From Thalassomonas viridans (GTDB lineage Bacteria; Pseudomonadota; Gammaproteobacteria; Enterobacterales; Alteromonadaceae): a DNA stretch of 64,000 nucleotides. The first letter of the stretch is position 1, and each line of letters begins with the position of its first letter. Position numbers and translations under genes: made by a program. The notes beneath the pieces are model-generated. The model did not search any database. It saw only the letters and a list, made by a program, of their open reading frames with translations, and was not told the DNA's origin. Positions 27,408 to 35,584 of this stretch are shown one piece after another. The stretch covers positions 2,666,001-2,730,000 of the forward strand of contig NZ_CP059733.1 in the NCBI RefSeq assembly GCF_000948985.2. Reading direction: 5' to 3'.

Positions 27408-27445
27408 GAAAATGTCCTCTTTCATGCCGGGTTAGGGGGTTTTAT

Positions 27446-27492
27446 CAACCCGGGTTGTATTTTTTATCAACAATACCAAGCAAGCGCTTGGT
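27446..27492. promoter_or_regulatory. Candidate TetR operators between the BKACE operon and its divergent regulator
   Basis: Two palindromes lie in the divergent region 27408-27699. CAACCCGGGTTG (27446-27457) is a perfect 12-bp palindrome. The second is ACCAAGC (27475-27481) facing GCTTGGT (27486-27492), with a perfect core CAAGCGCTTG at 27481-27490. In Pseudomonas, AtuR binds inverted repeats between atuR and atuA. Binding by the TetR protein at 27700 is inferred. Confidence 0.55.
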
Positions 27493-27699
27493 TTGCAATC
27501 CTTGATTTGTTATTATGAAAAAAATCACCGATAGCGCTATTGACTGATTTTGCGATAAAATATCGTCGGCACTTCGCTTCATTCCTTGAGGTAGAGAGGC
27601 TGAAATAGAAAATCTGGGACAGCAAGGCGCAATAGCAGGTGGTGAATGCCGGATTAATTATTTATCCGATGAACTATTCAGAAGTAAGTACGGAGCAAG

Positions 27700-28353
27700 A
27701 TGAATCAAGTATTAGCACAGCTGAGTGAATTTGGCCCTTTGGCGGATTTAAACTCTCCTAAAGGCCGGTTACAGCAGGCATCCGCCCGCTTGTTTAAAGA
27801 AAAAGGCTATGCCAAAACCACAGTGCGGGATATTGCCGCCGAGGTGGGGATTCAAAGCGGCAGTATTTTTCATCACTTTAAAAATAAAGAAGAAATTTTG
27901 CTGGCGATCATGTCTGATACCATATTGCGGGTATTAACAGATATGCTTGCTGCCCTGGCATCCACCGACGATGTGATGGCAAAGCTGCAACATTTGATCT
28001 TGCATGAACTCAAAGCCATACATGGCGAACAGTTTGTCGGTTTCAGTCTGCTGGTTTCGGAGTGGCGCGCCTTGTCTGACACTAACCAGCAGCAAATTTT
28101 AAAACTGCGGGAATATTATGAAAACCTGTGGCGCGATATATTGTCCCAGGCCCATCAGCAGGGGAAAGTAAATGTTGAAGCCCTGTATCTGCGTGGTTTT
28201 ATCCGCGGCGCTCTGATCGAAACCACCAATTGGTTTAATGTCAGCGGTGACATATCCCTTGAGCAGTTGGCGCTTAAGCTGATGGCGACTTTTACCCGCA
28301 GGAGAACCAATAGCGGTTATTGCCGGGATCTGTTGATCTTTGGCCGTGAATGA
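27700..28353 (+). CDS. TetR/AcrR family regulator of the atu-like operon
   Basis: Repressor of 217 residues divergent from the catabolic operon. The helix-turn-helix is clear: SARLFKEKGYAKTTVRDIAAE then GIQSGSIFHHFKNKEEIL. The C-terminal ligand domain is of the type found in acyl-CoA-responsive regulators such as AtuR, LiuQ and PsrA. Start ATG 27700 with GGAG 4 nt upstream. The last codons (RDLLIFGRE stop) are written in the left terminal repeat of a family B mobile element, so the original C-terminus was replaced when the element inserted. Confidence 0.88.
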   Translation: MNQVLAQLSEFGPLADLNSPKGRLQQASARLFKEKGYAKTTVRDIAAEVGIQSGSIFHHFKNKEEILLAIMSDTILRVLTDMLAALASTDDVMAKLQHLILHELKAIHGEQFVGFSLLVSEWRALSDTNQQQILKLREYYENLWRDILSQAHQQGKVNVEALYLRGFIRGALIETTNWFNVSGDISLEQLALKLMATFTRRRTNSGYCRDLLIFGRE

Positions 28354-28432
28354 CTTAGCGGCTGTGTTTTCCTCTTCCTGTGCTAGAAAAATATCATCTG
28401 GTTCAACTACAGATCTATTTTTCTGTCTTGCA
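28325..28432 (+). mobile_element. Family B mobile element, left-half fragment fused to the regulator's 3' end
   Basis: Starting at 28325, GGGATCTGTTGATCTTTGG and then CCGTGAATGA match the left end of the complete copies at 35788 and 53352. Similarity continues through GCTAGAAAAAT and CTATTTTTCTG, then stops in an AT-rich run, and the right terminal repeat is missing. The rest of the 353-bp gap 28354-28706 shows no ORF; a weakly AT-rich promoter region precedes the small gene at 28707. Confidence 0.6.
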
Positions 28433-28706
28433 ATAAAAAATATATATTTATTAATGACTTAAATGGTAAAAATATTTTTAAAAATTAACCTCTCTGGCTG
28501 TTGATATATCCAGAATCTTATACTATAGGTTAATAGTCCCTCACCTCATCTAAGGAGGCACTTCACGCATAGATTCATCACAGGCCATTTACCGGCCGTT
28601 TACTTAATAAATAACTTGGTAAACAAAATGGTAAACAAGGCGCTATCCTCAGGTGATAACAGCACCCGAAGATAGCTAACCACAACCGATACATAGGATA
28701 TCAATT

Positions 28707-28931
28707 ATGGCTAAAGCTAATGATATGCCAGAGTTTCACTCGGTTAAAGTTTTTGTAACAAAAAACACACCAACCCCCCGCCGCCGGCACTGCATTGCCA
28801 ATACCAGCAATGCCGGTATAACTTCACCCCACGGCTTTACCGGCTGTTCTACCGCTAGCGGTTTAATCGCTAACTGTTTTATAGGTAGAAACGGGCCGTT
28901 AACCTTTGCAGGAGGACAAGCTCATGTCTGA
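28707..28931 (+). CDS. Small unknown protein, possible precursor-like peptide
   Basis: A 74-residue protein of unknown function. It starts at ATG 28707 with AGGA 9 nt upstream. The first 27 residues are charged and end in a PTPRRR stretch; the rest is rich in Gly, Ser, Thr, Asn and Cys (HCIANTSNAGITSPHGFTGC, then STASGLIANCFIGRNG). The stop overlaps the start of the next gene, so the two are translationally coupled. The leader-plus-core look recalls ribosomal peptide precursors, but no modification enzyme is nearby. Confidence 0.5.
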   Translation: MAKANDMPEFHSVKVFVTKNTPTPRRRHCIANTSNAGITSPHGFTGCSTASGLIANCFIGRNGPLTFAGGQAHV

Positions 28932-29250
28932 ATCCACCCCAACCCCGCAAAACGAAGCCGATAGAAGGAAAGCCCAGCTGTCGGCGCTTGTCGACCTGAC
29001 CGACGACTTTTCTAAATTTCACCAGGAATGTGCCTTTCTCTGCGACGCTTTCGCCGCTGTAGCCCAGGAACCGGAGTGCATCAGCGAGGAAACCAGCGAA
29101 GGCATACGCCATATGAGCTATTGGCTTAAATACCAGGCAAAGGAGTATTACCAGAGAATCGACGATCTCTACCAGGAAGCCTACAGCCACAATAAACAAG
29201 CTCTTCTAATACAAGAGAGCAGTGAAAACCGGGAGGATGAACAGGACTAA
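28924..29250 (+). CDS. Small acidic helical protein, unknown function
   Basis: A 108-residue acidic, largely helical protein with no membrane segment. It starts at ATG 28924 after a strong GGAGGA (28911-28916), inside the end of the preceding small gene. Cysteines at about positions 35 and 39 form a CAFLC pair. The pair of genes is followed by a strong terminator, so they form a self-contained two-gene unit. Not recognised as any family. Confidence 0.6.
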   Translation: MSESTPTPQNEADRRKAQLSALVDLTDDFSKFHQECAFLCDAFAAVAQEPECISEETSEGIRHMSYWLKYQAKEYYQRIDDLYQEAYSHNKQALLIQESSENREDEQD

Positions 29251-29256
29251 TAGGTT

Positions 29257-29293
29257 AATGCCAGTCAGCACTTAGCTGACTGGCATTATTTTT
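29257..29293 (+). terminator. Strong Rho-independent terminator after the small gene pair
   Basis: Perfect 13-bp arms AATGCCAGTCAGC (29257-29269) and GCTGACTGGCATT (29275-29287) with a 5-nt loop are followed by ATTTTT. It separates the small genes from the convergent subtilase gene. Confidence 0.92.
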
Positions 29294-29325
29294 GGCGGGC
29301 TCATATCCGCGTACAGTTTTTCGGA

Positions 29326-31875
29326 TTATTCCTGAATTGGGGCAACCATTAAATCCATGGGAACATAGGTTTCTTCCCAGAAGGAAGCTTCGCCCCACAT
29401 GGAGCTGTCGTTCCAGATAGAACCTTCGTTCCACAGCGAGCCTTCATTCCACATGGAGCCTTCGTTCCATACCGAGCCCTCGTTCCAGATAGTGCCTTCG
29501 TTCCAGATCGCACCCTCATTCCAGATAGTACCTTCGTTCCAGATAGTGCCTTCGTTCCAGATCGCACCCTCATTCCAGATAGTACCTTCGTTCCAGATAG
29601 CGCCTTCGTTCCAGATAGTACCCTCATTCCAGATAGTGCCTTCGTTCCAGATAGTGCCTTCGTTCCAGATAGTACCTTCGTTCCAAATAGTACCGTCGGA
29701 CTTGAGGATATAAAATTTCTCATTATCATCACTTCTTACCGGTCCGGTGAAATGCCGGATATCCTGCAATTCATCGAGAATATCCTGGGTTCTGCTGGCG
29801 CATGCAGGTGTTGCCTTCTGGACACTTTGGTTGATGTCGATCAGGCCGGCTCCCTGACGGAAAGGGCTGTAGGCGTATGTGTCGGCATCAAGCATTGCCG
29901 GACGGGCACTGGCGAGCAAACGGCATTTGACTTCGTCCGGCGTCAGGTTGGGATTATTTTGCAGCATCAGGGCCACAGCGCCGCTAACTACGGCTGTTGC
30001 CTGCGAAGTGCCCGAAAATAAAAAGTACTCGTCGTTGAGCATATCTTGATAATCCGAAAGTAGCATGCTCAGTTGGCCGTCCTTATTGGTGTGGCCGATA
30101 AGATGGGCGCCGGGGGCAACCAGATCGGGTTTGACAAAGCCTTCTACCGTAGGTCCGGCACTGGAAAAGCGGGTTATGCGGTCATCAGTTGCCTCACCTG
30201 AGGTGAAACTGTTGGTCATGGCGCCCACGGTGATCACATAGGGAATATTACCGGGCAGGGTGACTGTCATGGGGTCCGGGCCGGTATTGCCGGCGGAGGT
30301 GACGACCACTAAACCTTCTGCCCATAAACGCATTACCGCCTGGTTCACCGGATCGTCCCAGTAGTAGGAGACGGGGGCGGCGCCAAATGACAGGTTAACG
30401 ACCCGGATATTGTGCTGCTCTTTGACCTGTAAAATTAAATTCAGTGCTTCCAGCACCGACATATAGCTGCCGTTACCGTGTTTATCAAAGGCTTTTATTG
30501 AAACCAGGTCTGCCCCCGGAGCTACGCCTGAGGGCAGAGAGCTAGTCTCATTGCAGAGGGAGGGGACGGCTTGGGTCTGGGTAGCGACACTCATAAGGTG
30601 GGTACCGTGGCCGTTATCGTCATCTGTATTGCCGCCTGTTACGTTGTAGTTGCCCAATAGGCGGTTATTGCCGTTGGCCTTGGTAAAGGTGGAGCTGCCA
30701 AGCCAGGCTCCGGTATCGACAAAAGCTATGGTAATACCTGTGCCGTCTACTCCTGAGTTGTGCTGGGTGCGGGCGTCGATCGTTTCGTTGGTATAAGCTC
30801 CGGGGTTATCGCTGCTTTGGCTCAGCACCAGGTTATCCAGTTGTACTTCTGCGTTGTGGTCCAGGCCATTGAGGATTTCAAAATCAACTCTTATGTCGCT
30901 ATTATTGTTCAAGCCTGCCAGGCTGTAATTGCGGATCACTTTCATATCCGGTTGCAGTGTTATGGTATCAAGCACAGTATGTCCGGCATTGATCTGTAAA
31001 TACTGATCTGCCCGGGTATGGCCATTGGTACTGAGCTCGAAAGTAAAGTAGGCATAATCTTCAGTTACATGCAGATGGCGTTTGATTTTATATTTTCCCG
31101 GAAAACCGCCGATAAAGCGCAGTTTGCCGCCGGAAACCTGAATATGGCCACTGGAGGCGCCGTCGTCGTCTTGTTCATATTCAACATCGCCATCATTTTC
31201 GTTTTCCATTTCAAACCAGTTGCTGGTCCAGCCTATGGCGGAGCCCGAAATTTGCTGGCCGTTAAATGAGTTGTGATCAAAACCGTCGCTGACGATAGAC
31301 CGATTGCAATTGCTGTTATCTCCCACAGGCAGGTTGCCGCTGGTGTCGGTAATTATGCTGTAGTCGTTGTCCAGGTAATGAATGAGATTGTTGAAGTTAA
31401 ACAACTTGTCGAAATCTTTGGTGTTATAGCTGAAATCTTCCGCGTCATAGTCATAACCTGAGTCTCCGTTATCATAAACCAGGCCTCCGCTATAATAACC
31501 TGTGCTTGCGGTGTAATCATTGTTGCTATCGTCGGTTGCGGTTATTAGGGGGCGATCGGTAAAAATTGTGATATCGGGCCTTGCCGTCAACAGTTCGAGC
31601 TGGGATTTTGTCAGCCTGGCGCCGACAGCATTGATAATGCCCAATTCCTTGGTGACCATACCGCCGACATCAGAGACGGCTTTGCGGCTGATATCGGTAT
31701 TTGAACTGCGTATGATGTAAAGCGCCGGGGTGTTAGCCGCATCCATATGCTGAACGGTATCCTGTTGGTTGTTTGCTATCACAGGACTTTTAACCTCATT
31801 ATCTGTGACGGTACTTGCTAATAAACAGAGGCCAGCGATAGCCGAGCCGCCCGCAATAAGTTTTCTTTTTTTCAT
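29326..31875 (-). CDS. Subtilisin-like serine protease with C-terminal WNE hexapeptide repeats (paralogue 1)
   Basis: Secreted S8 peptidase of 849 residues. Order: signal peptide (residues 1-22), I9-like propeptide (about 50-110, with GGMVTKELGIINAVGARL), acidic/tyrosine linker, a beta-rich domain of about 160 residues (about 200-360) that looks like a carbohydrate- or matrix-binding jelly roll, then the protease domain with triad Asp387 (FVDTGAW), His423 (GHGTH) and Ser624 (FSGTSQAT). The C-terminus holds 18 hexapeptides of the form GTIWNE, ending with three degenerate ones, then a short tail. It has a close tandem paralogue at 32684-35260. Substrate and the role of the repeats are unknown; surface attachment or oligomerisation are possible. 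Confidence 0.9.
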   Translation of the reverse strand: MKKRKLIAGGSAIAGLCLLASTVTDNEVKSPVIANNQQDTVQHMDAANTPALYIIRSSNTDISRKAVSDVGGMVTKELGIINAVGARLTKSQLELLTARPDITIFTDRPLITATDDSNNDYTASTGYYSGGLVYDNGDSGYDYDAEDFSYNTKDFDKLFNFNNLIHYLDNDYSIITDTSGNLPVGDNSNCNRSIVSDGFDHNSFNGQQISGSAIGWTSNWFEMENENDGDVEYEQDDDGASSGHIQVSGGKLRFIGGFPGKYKIKRHLHVTEDYAYFTFELSTNGHTRADQYLQINAGHTVLDTITLQPDMKVIRNYSLAGLNNNSDIRVDFEILNGLDHNAEVQLDNLVLSQSSDNPGAYTNETIDARTQHNSGVDGTGITIAFVDTGAWLGSSTFTKANGNNRLLGNYNVTGGNTDDDNGHGTHLMSVATQTQAVPSLCNETSSLPSGVAPGADLVSIKAFDKHGNGSYMSVLEALNLILQVKEQHNIRVVNLSFGAAPVSYYWDDPVNQAVMRLWAEGLVVVTSAGNTGPDPMTVTLPGNIPYVITVGAMTNSFTSGEATDDRITRFSSAGPTVEGFVKPDLVAPGAHLIGHTNKDGQLSMLLSDYQDMLNDEYFLFSGTSQATAVVSGAVALMLQNNPNLTPDEVKCRLLASARPAMLDADTYAYSPFRQGAGLIDINQSVQKATPACASRTQDILDELQDIRHFTGPVRSDDNEKFYILKSDGTIWNEGTIWNEGTIWNEGTIWNEGTIWNEGAIWNEGTIWNEGAIWNEGTIWNEGTIWNEGAIWNEGTIWNEGSVWNEGSMWNEGSLWNEGSIWNDSSMWGEASFWEETYVPMDLMVAPIQE
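29371..29694 (-). repeat. Tandem 18-bp repeats coding 18 WNE hexapeptides (paralogue 1)
   Basis: Eighteen consecutive 18-bp units encode G-(T/A/S)-(I/V/M/L)-W-N-E. The first twelve are nearly identical GTIWNE or GAIWNE; the last three have drifted (GSIWND, SSMWGE, ASFWEE). High DNA identity between the first units suggests recent expansion by slippage or unequal exchange. Opposite-strand open frames here are only a by-product of the period. Confidence 0.92.
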
Positions 31876-32185
31876 AACTGCTCCTGTACAACTTAAATCT
31901 GGATGGTTATTTATTGCGTCCGTAATCGTTTATTGGTCCCTGACAGATTTTTCAATCCCTGAAAAATTTTTCCTGGGCTGGATGAATACAGGCTTTATGC
32001 CAATATCTGAAAAATTCATGAGCTGTTTATAGCTATTTGTTTTTTAGATATTAATTATGGGGTTCTGTTGGCTGTTGCAGGTATGTCACTTGGGAAAAGA
32101 AAAAAATGCCGGAAAAAGGAAAAAGATGACGAAGTGAAAATATTCATGGAAAGATATGAGTGGAAAAATCTGGCGAATGTAGCTA

Positions 32186-32196
32186 TGACTTCGTCA
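32186..32196. promoter_or_regulatory. TGAC-TTC-GTCA box upstream of subtilase paralogue 1
   Basis: TGACTTCGTCA lies 311 bp before the start of this subtilase, and the same 11-mer lies 314 bp before the paralogue. A partner ATGACGAAGT at 32126-32135 makes a 10-bp inverted repeat with 32188-32197. The 808-bp gap 31876-32683 otherwise holds the leader of this gene, copied from or to the paralogue (shared CTCCTGTACAACTTAAATCT next to each start), and the terminator of the second subtilase. Confidence 0.4.
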
Positions 32197-32616
32197 TTAC
32201 TTGCGATTTTGCGCTTTTACCCTAAATAACAGTAAGTTAAATGAGATCTGGTTAACTGGTAAAAAATGGCGAAATGACTGAACTGTTGACGCTATTGGTG
32301 CCGGATGAAGGCGGGGCTCGTATAAGAGCCGGGGATGATGTTTTTACCGGACTGTTTGTGCTGCTCCGGGTTTATGTTCATCCGAGAAATATCGGCAATC
32401 GAGATAGCGCGGATAAGGTTATTTACTGGAAGTTTTATTACTGTGGTTGAGTTAGTTTTAAGCCGGTTATGTGCGTCGGGAAAAATTGGCATCCCGAAAT
32501 GCCAATAGTTTCGGTTTGATAGTCGTGCTAAGTTTATCGTTTCCTGTGCTGAGGAACTGGCTGGAAAGTCTTGAGCTGAAAATGCCTGCAGTATCGCTTT
32601 CGCGTAATTTCCCGGT

Positions 32617-32644
32617 AATAAAAAGGGCCCTTGTCGGACCCTTT
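32617..32644 (-). terminator. Rho-independent terminator after subtilase paralogue 2
   Basis: On the minus strand a 9-bp stem (AAAGGGTCC with GGGCCCTTT, one GU pair, 5-nt loop) is followed by TTATTACC after a run of five T. It lies 40 bp beyond the subtilase stop. Confidence 0.8.
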
Positions 32645-32683
32645 CAGAGCAAGTGGGGGCTATCTTTGTCTATTCCTGTCTGT

Positions 32684-35260
32684 CTATTCTTGAACAGGGG
32701 CAACTGTCAGGACCATGGGAATGACAGCTTCATTCCAGAATGAACCGTCATTCCAGATGCTGCCTTCATTCCACAACGACCCTTCGTTCCACATTGAACC
32801 TTCGTTCCAGACTGAGCCTTCGTTCCACAGTGAGCCTTCGTTCCACAATGACCCTTCATTCCACATTGAACCTTCGTTCCACATTGAACCCTCGTTCCAC
32901 AATGAGCCTTCATTCCATAGTGAACCTTCGTTCCATAGTGAACCTTCATTCCACAGTGAGCCTTCGTTCCATAGTGAACCTTCATTCCAGACAGAGCCTT
33001 CATTCCAAACCGAACCGTCCGGTTTAAGGATGTAAAACTGCTCTGCTTCATTTGCCCTTACCGGGCCGGTGAAATGTTTTATGCCTGCAAGCTCATCCCA
33101 GATGTCCTGGGTTCTGTCGCTACAGGCCGGTGTGGGGGATAGTGTTGCCTGATGGATTTCCGCCAGACCGAACCCTTGTCTGAAAGGACTGTAGGCATAG
33201 GTGTGGTCGTTTAACATGGCCGGGCGGGCAGTGCTGAGTAGTTTACATTTAACCTCGTCCGGTGACAGGTTAGGGTTGTGCTGCAGCATCAGGGCAACGG
33301 CGCCGCTGATCACGGCGGTGGCTTGTGAAGTACCGGAAAATAAGAAATACTCGTCGTTGAGCATATCCTTGTAGTCATGAAGTGTTTTGGCAAGCTCGCC
33401 TCTTTTATCCGTGTGGCCGATAAGGTGGGCGCCCGGGGCAACCAGATCCGGCTTAACAAAGCCTGCTGGCGTTGGTCCAGCTCCGGAGAAGCGGGTAATG
33501 CGGTCATCGCTGCCGTCTTCCATGGTAAAGGCATTGGTCATGGCCCCGACGGTGATCACGTAGGGAATATTACCAGGCAGGCTAATGGTCATGGGATCCG
33601 GGCCGGTGTTGCCAGCTGAAGTGACGACAACCAGGCCTTCCGCCCATAAACGCATTACCGCCTGGTTGACCGGATCATCCCAGTAATAGGAAACAGGCTC
33701 GGCGCCAAAGGACAAATTGACCACCCGGATATTATGCTGATCTTTTACCTGGAGGATTAAATCCAGTGCCTCCAGCACCGACATATAAGTGCCTTCCCCC
33801 TTTTTGTTGAAGGCCTTGATGGAGACGATATCTGCGCCGGGAGCAATACCTGAAGGCAGGGTGCTTGATGCTTCGCACAAAGTAGGCACCGGCAGGGTTT
33901 GGGTTGCTACGCTCATCAGATGGGTGCCGTGGCCGTTTTTATCTTTGCCGTTGCCGCCTATGACCGAATAGGCTGCCAATAGGCGGTCGCTGCCGTTTGC
34001 CTTGGTAAAAGTGGTGCTTTTGTTCCAGGCGCCGGTATCAACAAAGGCGATAGTTACCCCTGAGCCGTCTATGCCGCTATCATGTAACGTCCTGGCGTTG
34101 ATTGCATCGGCGGCGTAAGCCCCTGGATTGTCGCTGCTCTGGTTCAGGGTGATGTTATCTATCTGTACTTCAGCTCCGCTATTTAGGCCATATTTTATTT
34201 CAAAATCAAGTTCGACCCCTCTGTTATGAGTCCAATTTGCCAGATTGTAGTTGCGGACCACTTCCATATTGGGCTTCAGTAATATGGTGTCAATTTTTTT
34301 ATCTTTGACTTCTATAGTCAGATATCTATTTGACTGGATATTGCTGTTGGTAGAGAGTTCAAAGGATAAATGAGCGAAATTCCTGGCAATATAAAGATCC
34401 CGTTCTATGTCGTATTCGCCTGAGTAGCCGCCAATCAAGCGTAGTTTGCCATCGCTGATTTGAATATAGCCGCTGTTGGGTTGGTTATCATCACTCTCTT
34501 CTTTCCAGTCACTGGTCCAGCCTACGGCTGAACCGCTGACTTGTTGGCTGTCAAATGAGGCTTGGTTAAAAGTTTCATTAACGGTAGATCGGGCGCAACT
34601 ATTTTTGCCATTGCCATTGCCATTGCCATTGCCGTTGCCGTTGCTGTTGCCATTGCCATTGCCGTTGCTGTTGCCATTGCCATTGCCATTGCCGTTGCCG
34701 TTGCCATTGCCGTTGCTGTTGCCATTGCCATTGCCATTGCCATTGCCGTTGCTATTATCGTCGTCATCGTCATAGCCATAGTTATAGCCATAGTTATAGC
34801 CATAGTTATAGCCATAGTTATAGCCATAGTTATAGCCATAGTTATAGCCATAACCACCATAGTTAACGTAGCCATAGCCAGAGTTATTGTCATCGTCGTC
34901 GTCATCATCGTCATCGTAATATGCGGTTAACAACGGACGGTCGGCAATAAGGGTTAAGCCGGATACCGAAGATAATGAGGTTACCTCTGCCGCCGACAGC
35001 CGGGCGCCGATGGCATTGATGATGCTCAGTTCTTTAACAACTTCACCGCCAACATTTAACACGGCATTGCGGCTGGTATTGAGATCGGGGCCTTTTACGA
35101 TATAAAGGGCTGAGCTGTCCACCAGGGGGATTTGATTACCGGCATAGCTGCCGGCGCCTGTTATAGCGCTGTTATCTTCTCCGGTATCACTGGTGAAGTT
35201 TGCCAATAAACAGATACAGGCAATACCTGAAATGCCCGTAACAAGTTTTATTTTTTTCAT
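32684..35260 (-). CDS. Subtilisin-like serine protease with low-complexity linker and WNE hexapeptide repeats (paralogue 2)
   Basis: Secreted S8 peptidase of 858 residues, same plan as the neighbour: signal peptide, I9-like propeptide (GGEVVKELSIINAIGARL), linker, beta-rich domain, protease domain with Asp408, His444 and Ser645, and 16 C-terminal hexapeptides (GSVWNE, GSLWNE, GSMWNE, GSFWNE). The linker is exceptional: a run of nine Asp, then repeated YGYN units, more Asp, then about 50 residues of Asn-Gly and Ser-Asn-Gly. The protease domains of the two paralogues are nearly identical, so the pair arose by tandem duplication including at least 300 bp upstream. Export and calcium-like acidic stretches suggest an extracellular role. 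Confidence 0.9.
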   Translation of the reverse strand: MKKIKLVTGISGIACICLLANFTSDTGEDNSAITGAGSYAGNQIPLVDSSALYIVKGPDLNTSRNAVLNVGGEVVKELSIINAIGARLSAAEVTSLSSVSGLTLIADRPLLTAYYDDDDDDDDDNNSGYGYVNYGGYGYNYGYNYGYNYGYNYGYNYGYNYGYDDDDDNSNGNGNGNGNGNSNGNGNGNGNGNGNGNSNGNGNGNSNGNGNGNGNGNGKNSCARSTVNETFNQASFDSQQVSGSAVGWTSDWKEESDDNQPNSGYIQISDGKLRLIGGYSGEYDIERDLYIARNFAHLSFELSTNSNIQSNRYLTIEVKDKKIDTILLKPNMEVVRNYNLANWTHNRGVELDFEIKYGLNSGAEVQIDNITLNQSSDNPGAYAADAINARTLHDSGIDGSGVTIAFVDTGAWNKSTTFTKANGSDRLLAAYSVIGGNGKDKNGHGTHLMSVATQTLPVPTLCEASSTLPSGIAPGADIVSIKAFNKKGEGTYMSVLEALDLILQVKDQHNIRVVNLSFGAEPVSYYWDDPVNQAVMRLWAEGLVVVTSAGNTGPDPMTISLPGNIPYVITVGAMTNAFTMEDGSDDRITRFSGAGPTPAGFVKPDLVAPGAHLIGHTDKRGELAKTLHDYKDMLNDEYFLFSGTSQATAVISGAVALMLQHNPNLSPDEVKCKLLSTARPAMLNDHTYAYSPFRQGFGLAEIHQATLSPTPACSDRTQDIWDELAGIKHFTGPVRANEAEQFYILKPDGSVWNEGSVWNEGSLWNEGSLWNEGSLWNEGSLWNEGSLWNEGSMWNEGSMWNEGSLWNEGSLWNEGSVWNEGSMWNEGSLWNEGSIWNDGSFWNEAVIPMVLTVAPVQE
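32729..33016 (-). repeat. Tandem 18-bp repeats coding 16 WNE hexapeptides (paralogue 2)
   Basis: Sixteen consecutive 18-bp units encode G-S-(V/L/M/I/F)-W-N-(E/D). Unlike paralogue 1, the variable first position is always Ser and the second is mostly Leu or Met. The units have therefore been homogenised separately within each gene. Confidence 0.92.
34607..34920 (-). repeat. Low-complexity coding repeats: Asn-Gly, Tyr-Gly-Tyr-Asn and poly-Asp
   Basis: The stretch codes the linker of paralogue 2: Asn-Gly dipeptides with occasional Ser (about 34607-34753), then Asp runs flanking six or more YGYN units, then nine Asp. The DNA periods are 6 and 12 bp. Paralogue 1 has only a short Tyr/Asp-rich version here, so the block expanded after duplication. 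Length variation by slippage is expected. Confidence 0.85.
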
Positions 35261-35573
35261 AACTGCTCCTGTACAACTTAAATCTGGATGGTTATTAATT
35301 GAGTCCTTGAGTGCTTATTGGTCCTTGAGAGGCTTTCCTGTGCCGGTATAATTTTTCCCAGCAGGGGTAATACAGGCTTTATGCCAATTTCTGCAGGGTC
35401 AGGTTGTTATTTCGTTAAGTCTTGTTTTTTAACTATTAATTGAGCTTGCTTGCTGAGGTGATACAAGCAGGTTTTCTGGTGTCTGAAAGAAATGCCGAGT
35501 AAATGAAAAATCCTGCGAATCAAAGCATCTGCGGGGAAAAAAATGAAGGTGAAAAGTTTGACGAATATATTTT

Positions 35574-35584
35574 TGACTTCGTCA
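35574..35584. promoter_or_regulatory. TGAC-TTC-GTCA box upstream of subtilase paralogue 2
   Basis: TGACTTCGTCA lies 314 bp before this subtilase start, matching the box 311 bp before the paralogue. An inverted TGACGAA lies at 35559-35565. The 735-bp gap 35261-35995 contains this leader, about 200 bp with nothing recognisable, and the interrupted terminator with the family B element. Confidence 0.4.

Noticed and set aside
29399..29713. Plus-strand open frame opposite the WNE repeats of subtilase 1
   Set aside because: It is created by the 18-bp period; no ribosome-binding site and only a repetitive product.
32715..33035. Open frames opposite or within the WNE repeats of subtilase 2
   Set aside because: Same reason: an in-phase repeat keeps several frames open.
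34522..34930. Open frames on both strands in the low-complexity linker
   Set aside because: Products are pure Ala/Val/Ile or Met/Thr/Ala repeats that mirror the real linker codons.
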